A stretch of 9,369 nucleotides of DNA from Stenotrophomonas sp. (GTDB taxonomy: Bacteria; Pseudomonadota; Gammaproteobacteria; Xanthomonadales; Xanthomonadaceae), in contig DMZT01000434.1 in NCBI GenBank assembly GCA_003484865.1, positions 1 through 9,369 on the forward strand, written 5' to 3'. The notes under the pieces are model-generated. The model saw only the letters and a list, made by a program, of their open reading frames with translations, was not told the DNA's origin and did no database searches. The stretch's first letter is position 1. Every line of letters starts with the position of its first letter. Positions 5,623 through 9,369 of this stretch are shown piece after piece. Both the position numbers and the translations under genes were made by a program.

Positions 5623-6846
5623 ATGGGCTTCAACGTCTCGTTGTCCGGCATCAACGCAGCCAATGCCGATCTGAACGTCACCGCGAACAACATCGCCAAC
5701 GTCAACACCACCGGCTTCAAGCAGTCGCGCGCGGAGTTCGCCGATCTGTTCTCGGCCACCAGCTATGGCCTGTCCAAGAACGCGGTCGGTTCCGGCGTGC
5801 GGGTGACCAACGTCGCCCAGCAGTTCTCGCAGGGCAACAACGAACAGACCGGGCGCAGCCTGGACATGGCCATTTCCGGCGAAGGTTTCTTCACCCTGAC
5901 CATGAACGGTGAGCGCGTGTACTCGCGCGCCGGCAACTTCCAGACCGACCAGGCCGGCTACGTGACCAACCCGCAGGGTGCGCGCCTGCAGGTGTTCGCC
6001 CCGAACGCGGACGGAACAAACTTCGATGCCGGCCGCCTGACCGACCTGCAGCTGATGACCACCGACAGCCCGCCGCGGCAGACCGGCAAGGTCGATGTGA
6101 GCTTCACCCTGCCGGCCAACGCCAAGCAGCCGACGGTCGACACCTTCGACCCGACCGACTCCAACAGCTACAACCACTCCACCGGCGGCATCACCGTGTA
6201 CGACTCGCTGGGCGTGAGCCACACCCAGACCTCCTACTTCGTGAAGACCGAAAACCCGAACGAGTGGCAGGTCTACAACTATGTGGACGGCAAGGCTGCC
6301 GGTACCCCGACCACGCTGCAGTTCTCCGACAGCGGTGCGTTGACCAGCCCGGCCAACGGCCAGATCGTCATGGATCCGTTCACCCCGACCACCGGCGCCG
6401 GCGTGCTGTCGATGTCGCTGAACCTGAGCGGCTCGACCCAGTACGGCGAGAAGTTCGCGCTGCGCAACACCCAGCAGGACGGCTATGCAGCGGGCAAGCT
6501 CAACGAGATCACCGTCTCCGAAGAGGGCATCGTCTACGCGCGCTACTCCAATGGCGACGACAAGGCGCTGGGCCAGGTGGCCCTGACCACCTTCAACAAC
6601 GCACAGGGCCTGGAAGCCAAGGGCAACAACCTGTGGACGGAGAGCTTCGCTTCCGGCACCCCGCGTACCGGTGCACCGGACAGCTCCAACCTGGGCAAGA
6701 TCCAGGCCGGTTCGCTGGAAGCCTCCACGGTCGACCTGACCGAGCAGCTGGTCAACATGATCACCGCCCAGCGCAACTTCCAGGCCAACTCGCAGATGGT
6801 CTCCACGCAGGACCAGATCACCCAGACCATCATCAACCTGCGTTGA
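5623..6846 (+). CDS. flgE: Flagellar hook protein FlgE
   Basis: A 407-residue structural protein that polymerises into the hook, the universal joint between rod and filament, after type III export. The N-terminal D0 signature spans residues ~4-36, with ANNIANVNTTGFKQSR. The middle shows the usual beta-rich hook domains, including GITVYDSLGVSHTQTSYF. The C-terminal D0 coiled coil covers the last ~45 residues (LEASTVDLTEQLVNMITAQR, then NFQANSQM). The ATG at 5623 has AGGAG just upstream; the frame is open back to 5314 inside flgD, but that extension is out of frame with FlgD and unlike any hook protein. Length is typical of a hook protein without a long variable insert. Confidence 0.97.
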   Translation: MGFNVSLSGINAANADLNVTANNIANVNTTGFKQSRAEFADLFSATSYGLSKNAVGSGVRVTNVAQQFSQGNNEQTGRSLDMAISGEGFFTLTMNGERVYSRAGNFQTDQAGYVTNPQGARLQVFAPNADGTNFDAGRLTDLQLMTTDSPPRQTGKVDVSFTLPANAKQPTVDTFDPTDSNSYNHSTGGITVYDSLGVSHTQTSYFVKTENPNEWQVYNYVDGKAAGTPTTLQFSDSGALTSPANGQIVMDPFTPTTGAGVLSMSLNLSGSTQYGEKFALRNTQQDGYAAGKLNEITVSEEGIVYARYSNGDDKALGQVALTTFNNAQGLEAKGNNLWTESFASGTPRTGAPDSSNLGKIQAGSLEASTVDLTEQLVNMITAQRNFQANSQMVSTQDQITQTIINLR

Positions 6847-6878
6847 TGAGCCACTGACCGCAACACGGGACTACACCG

Positions 6879-7634
6879 ATGGACAAGGCACTCTACGTCG
6901 CGATGACCGGTGCACGCGCTTCCCTGCAGGCGCAGGGCACGCTGTCGCACAATCTGGCCAACACCGATACCCCCGGCTTCAAGGAGGCGCTCGCCAACAC
7001 CGAGGCCTTCCCGATCAAGGGGACCGGCTATGCCTCGCGCGTGGATGCCCTGCACGTGGATGCCGGCTTCAACCGGCGCATGGGCGCCCAGCAGATCACC
7101 GGCAACCCGCTGGATCTGTCCCTGCAGGCCGGCAACTGGCTGGCCGTGCAGGCACCCGGCGCCAATGCCGGTGAGGCGTATACCCGGGGCGCGGCGCTGT
7201 CGATCACGCCCAATGGCCAGCTGGTGACCGCCGGCGGCCATCCGGTGCTGGATGAGAACAGCAATCCGATCGCGATCCCGCCGCACCAGGCGATGGACAT
7301 CGGCAACGACGGCACGATCTCGATCATTCCGTTGGGCGAAGGCCCGCAGACGATGGCCAACGTGGGTCGCATCCGCGTGGTGCAGGCCGACGACGCACGG
7401 CTGGAACGCGGCCTGGATGGGCTGATGCGCAACACCGACCCACAGCAGCCGTTCGTGCAGGCCCAGGGCAAGTCGCTGGAAAGCGGCCAGCTGGAAGGCA
7501 GCAACGTGGATGCCGCCGGTGCGCTGGTGCAGATGATCCAGCTGCAGCGCCAGTACGAAATGCAGGTGAAAGTCATCAAGCACGGCGATGACAACGCGCG
7601 CAGCGCCAACAGCCTGCTGCGCCTGGGCGGCTGA
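6879..7634 (+). CDS. flgF: Flagellar proximal rod protein FlgF
   Basis: A 251-residue rod protein of normal length. The N-terminal motif SHNLANTDTPGFKEAL (residues ~23-38) and the C-terminal LESGQLEGSNVDAAGALVQM, followed by IQLQRQYEMQ, are typical of the FlgF/FlgG group; the MDKALYVAMTGA opening and ~250-residue length favour FlgF. It forms the proximal rod with FlgB and FlgC. The ribosome site is weak (GGGA about 9 nt before the ATG). The 32-bp gap to flgE shows no terminator, so it should be read from the flgB promoter. Confidence 0.95.
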   Translation: MDKALYVAMTGARASLQAQGTLSHNLANTDTPGFKEALANTEAFPIKGTGYASRVDALHVDAGFNRRMGAQQITGNPLDLSLQAGNWLAVQAPGANAGEAYTRGAALSITPNGQLVTAGGHPVLDENSNPIAIPPHQAMDIGNDGTISIIPLGEGPQTMANVGRIRVVQADDARLERGLDGLMRNTDPQQPFVQAQGKSLESGQLEGSNVDAAGALVQMIQLQRQYEMQVKVIKHGDDNARSANSLLRLGG

Positions 7635-7666
7635 CCGCGCGCCGTGACGTAATCCCGGCGCCGTTC

Positions 7667-7682
7667 TGGCACGCGCCATGCA
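7667..7682 (+). promoter_or_regulatory. Sigma-54 (-24/-12) promoter for flgG
   Basis: TGGCACGCGCCATGCA keeps the full TGGCACG -24 block and the -12 GC, with one mismatch (ATGCA for TTGCA). GG (7668-7669) and GC (7680-7681) are exactly 10 nt apart. The predicted start is near 7693, giving a 47-nt leader to flgG. It lies in the longest gap within the flgB-flgH run (105 bp), consistent with a second transcription start for flgG, flgH and downstream genes. Confidence 0.8.
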
Positions 7683-7684
7683 TT

Positions 7685-7713
7685 GCCCTTCGCAAGGGCC
7701 GCACCACGCGGCC
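7685..7713 (+). other. Two overlapping hairpins in the flgG leader
   Basis: GCCCTT-CGC-AAGGGC (7685-7699) and GGCCGC-ACCAC-GCGGCC (7697-7713) are both perfect 6-bp inverted repeats, and they share bases 7697-7699. On a read-through message from flgF they would compete. On the message predicted from the sigma-54 promoter (start near 7693) only the second can form. No T run follows either. Their function is unknown. Confidence 0.5.
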
Positions 7714-7739
7714 ACCCGCTACAACACAGGAATGACGCC

Positions 7740-8525
7740 ATGAACCAGGCATTGTGGATCGCCAAGACCGGACTGGATGCGCAGCAGACGCGCATGTCGG
7801 TGGTTTCCAACAACCTCGCCAACACCAACACCACCGGTTTCAAGCAGGACCGTGCCAGCTTTGAAGATCTGCTGTACCAGCAGGTCCGTCAGCCCGGCGG
7901 CGCTTCCTCGGCGCAGACGCAGTTGCCGTCGGGCCTGCAGCTGGGCACCGGTGTGCGCGTGGTCGCCACCTCAAAGAACTTCGAGCAGGGCAGCCAGCAG
8001 CAGACCGGCCGCGCGCTGGATGTGATGGTCAACGGCCGCGGCTTCTTTGAAGTGCAGATGCCGGATGGTTCTTCGGCCTATACCCGCGATGGCTCGTTCC
8101 AGCGCAACCAGGATGGCGAGCTGGTCACCAACAGCGGCTACCCGGTGCAGCCGGGCATCCAGATTCCCGAAGGCGCGCAGTCGCTCACCATCGGCACCGA
8201 CGGCACCATCAGCGTGAAGATGGCCGACGACGCCGCCTCGGTGGAAATCGGCGCGCTGACCCTGACCGACTTCGTCAATCCAGCGGGCCTGCAGGCGCGC
8301 GGTGAAAACCTGTTCCTGGAAACCACCGCCTCCGGCCCGGCGCAGAACGGCAACCCCGGCCTGAACGGCCTGGGCACCGTGGTGCAGGGTGCACTGGAAG
8401 GCAGCAACGTCAACGTGGTGGAAGAACTGGTCTCGATGATCGAAACCCAGCGCGCCTACGAAATGAACGCCAAGGCGATCTCCACCACCGACGCCATGCT
8501 CGGCTACCTCAACCAGAACGTCTGA
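7740..8525 (+). CDS. flgG: Flagellar distal rod protein FlgG
   Basis: A 261-residue subunit of the distal rod, the shaft that passes through the P and L rings and connects to the hook. The N-terminal block [20 protein letters not shown] is followed by [20 protein letters not shown]. The [18 protein letters not shown] motif (~93-110) and the C-terminal [20 protein letters not shown], then [11 protein letters not shown], are strongly diagnostic. Length matches the family almost exactly. The ATG at 7740 has AGGA 8 nt upstream; the frame is open to 7683, but that upstream part is the promoter and leader. It has its own sigma-54 promoter, unlike the other rod genes here, and is followed 22 bp later by flgH. 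Confidence 0.98.
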   Translation: MNQALWIAKTGLDAQQTRMSVVSNNLANTNTTGFKQDRASFEDLLYQQVRQPGGASSAQTQLPSGLQLGTGVRVVATSKNFEQGSQQQTGRALDVMVNGRGFFEVQMPDGSSAYTRDGSFQRNQDGELVTNSGYPVQPGIQIPEGAQSLTIGTDGTISVKMADDAASVEIGALTLTDFVNPAGLQARGENLFLETTASGPAQNGNPGLNGLGTVVQGALEGSNVNVVEELVSMIETQRAYEMNAKAISTTDAMLGYLNQNV

Positions 8526-8547
8526 TCGGTCGACCCGGGAACCTGCC

Positions 8548-9237
8548 ATGTCGCGTCTTGCCCCTGCCCTCCGCCTGCTCGCCGCCGTCATCGTCGCCAC
8601 CCTGAGTGGCTGCGTGATCGCCGGCGATGTCCGCCCCTACCCGGCCATGGCGCCGGTGGAACCGATCATGCCGCCCTCGGCCCAGGCCACGGCCGGTGCG
8701 ATCTACGCCGCCGGCCCCGGCCTGCAGCTGTACTCGGACCGGCGCGCCCGCGATGTGGGCGACCTGCTCACGATCACGCTGACCGAGAACACCACCGCGC
8801 AGACCACCGCCAACACCTCCACCTCGAAAGAGTCGGAGCTGAGCATCGGCACGCCGACCATCTTCGGCGCCCCGGTCACGCTCGGCGGCAAGGACATCCT
8901 CAGTGCCAGCGCCGCCGGTTCGCGCGATTTCACCGGCAAGGGCACCAGCGCGCAGAGCAACCGCCTGCAGGGCAGCGTGACGGTGACCGTGATCCAGCGC
9001 CTGCCCAACGGCAACCTGGTCGTGCAGGGCGCCAAGAACCTGCGCCTTAACCGGGGTGATGAGCTGGTGCAGGTGCAGGGCATCGTGCGCGCGGCGGACA
9101 TCTTCCCGGACAACACCATTCCCTCCAGCCGCGTTGCCGATGCCCGCATCGTCTACGGCGGCCGCGGCGCGATCGCCCAATCCAACGCGATGGGCTGGCT
9201 GAGCCGCTTCTTCAACTCGGCGCTGGCGCCGTACTGA
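8548..9237 (+). CDS. flgH: Flagellar L-ring lipoprotein FlgH
   Basis: A 229-residue outer-membrane lipoprotein forming the L ring, the bushing for the rod. The signal peptide (residues 1-21) ends in the lipobox LSGC, with C22 as the lipidated residue. Conserved FlgH stretches include SDRRARDVGDLLTITLTENT, then GSVTVTVIQRLPNGNLVVQG (~145-164) and IVRAADIFPDNTIPSSRVAD (~184-203). Length is normal. GGGA lies about 8 nt before the ATG. It is co-oriented with flgG. The following gene is usually flgI, but the next 130 bp contain repeats instead. Confidence 0.97.
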   Translation: MSRLAPALRLLAAVIVATLSGCVIAGDVRPYPAMAPVEPIMPPSAQATAGAIYAAGPGLQLYSDRRARDVGDLLTITLTENTTAQTTANTSTSKESELSIGTPTIFGAPVTLGGKDILSASAAGSRDFTGKGTSAQSNRLQGSVTVTVIQRLPNGNLVVQGAKNLRLNRGDELVQVQGIVRAADIFPDNTIPSSRVADARIVYGGRGAIAQSNAMGWLSRFFNSALAPY

Positions 9238-9270
9238 GCCTGACATGACTTTCTTCCTTTCCCTGTTCGG

Positions 9271-9369
9271 GCAGCGACGCATGGCGTACCCCCACGTGGC
9301 GAAGCAGCGACGCGCGGCGTCGCTCTACATGGTGACGCAACGCATGGTGTCGCACGGCGCGACGCGTGC
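9271..9369. repeat. Array of degenerate REP-like hairpins after flgH
   Basis: Related units built on GCGACGC-NNN-GCGTCGC follow one another. Unit 1 is at 9273-9287 (AGCGACGC-ATG-GCGT, outer right arm lost). Unit 2 is 9306-9324 (perfect). Unit 3 is about 9337-9353 (GCAACGC-ATG-GTGTCGC, with one mismatch and one G-T pair). The start of a fourth is at 9359-9365, cut by the window edge. The 10-mer GCAGCGACGC occurs exactly at 9271 and 9304. Confidence 0.65.
9306..9328 (-). repeat. SMAG-type REP element, intact unit of the array
   Basis: AGCGACGC-GCG-GCGTCGCT is a perfect 8-bp stem with a 3-nt loop, followed by CTAC (GTAG on the minus strand). It has the same size, loop and head orientation as the element at 3891-3913 but a different stem sequence, so structure rather than sequence is conserved. 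Confidence 0.78.

Noticed and set aside
6543..7715. 390-codon minus-strand frame over flgE and flgF
   Set aside because: Antisense shadow; the + strand has diagnostic hook and rod motifs over the whole stretch.
7732..7743. Three-codon upstream ORF (ATG ACG CCA TGA) overlapping the flgG start
   Set aside because: The AGGA site overlaps its ATG's flank, leaving no spacing for initiation there, while it is well placed for the flgG ATG at 7740.
8509..9282. 257-codon minus-strand frame over flgH
   Set aside because: Repetitive Arg/Gly/Ala/Asp composition typical of an antisense read; flgH with its lipobox is the real gene.
9245..9369. Open frame from ATG at 9245 to the window end (41 codons)
   Set aside because: It has no ribosome site, does not resemble FlgI, and consists largely of translated REP-like units. 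It stays open to the edge, so the sequence to the right would settle it.
1..9369. CRISPR arrays, tRNA or rRNA genes, insertion sequences, prophage or defence genes
   Set aside because: None seen. The window is almost fully covered by conserved flagellar, chemotaxis and signalling genes, and the only repeats are the REP-like hairpins.

Overview
The window is a high-GC chromosomal segment carrying the proximal part of a polar flagellum gene cluster from a gammaproteobacterium of the Xanthomonadaceae, most likely Stenotrophomonas (S. maltophilia complex). Protein resemblance and the order flgN-flgM-flgA / cheV-flgBCDEFGH fit the family. The genus call rests on small palindromes with a GTAG head, an 8-bp stem and a 3-nt loop, which match the SMAG-type REP elements typical of S. 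maltophilia. The genus is an inference, since no database search was possible.

Layout. Positions 1-2791 hold a leftward block: flgA (periplasmic P-ring chaperone), flgM (anti-sigma-28), flgN (export chaperone) and a PAS-type sensor histidine kinase, followed by a weak terminator hairpin and the clipped edge of a REP. A 105-bp divergent control region (2792-2896) separates flgA from cheV. Positions 2897-3841 are cheV (CheW-receiver coupling protein), then a 230-bp intergenic stretch with a REP and a sigma-54 promoter. Positions 4072-9237 are the rightward rod/hook operon: flgB, flgC, flgD, flgE, flgF, flgG and flgH. The last 130 bp hold tandem degenerate REP-like hairpins where flgI would usually begin.

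How it works together. FlgB, FlgC, FlgF and FlgG build the rod, FlgD caps hook growth, FlgE forms the hook, FlgH forms the outer-membrane L-ring, and FlgA assists P-ring assembly. FlgM holds sigma-28 (FliA) inactive until the hook-basal body can export it, and FlgN chaperones the hook-filament junction proteins. The promoters visible in the DNA fit this hierarchy. Sigma-54 (-24/-12) sites with exact GG-N10-GC spacing precede flgA, flgB and flgG (structural genes), and sigma-28 sites with 11-bp spacers precede flgM and cheV (late/regulatory genes).

I see no unknown defence, mobile or metabolic system here. The most interesting points are regulatory: a compact divergent sigma-54/sigma-28 region, a probably leaderless cheV transcript, an extra sigma-54 promoter with two mutually exclusive leader hairpins before flgG, and REP elements lodged inside the flagellar cluster, including an array directly after flgH.
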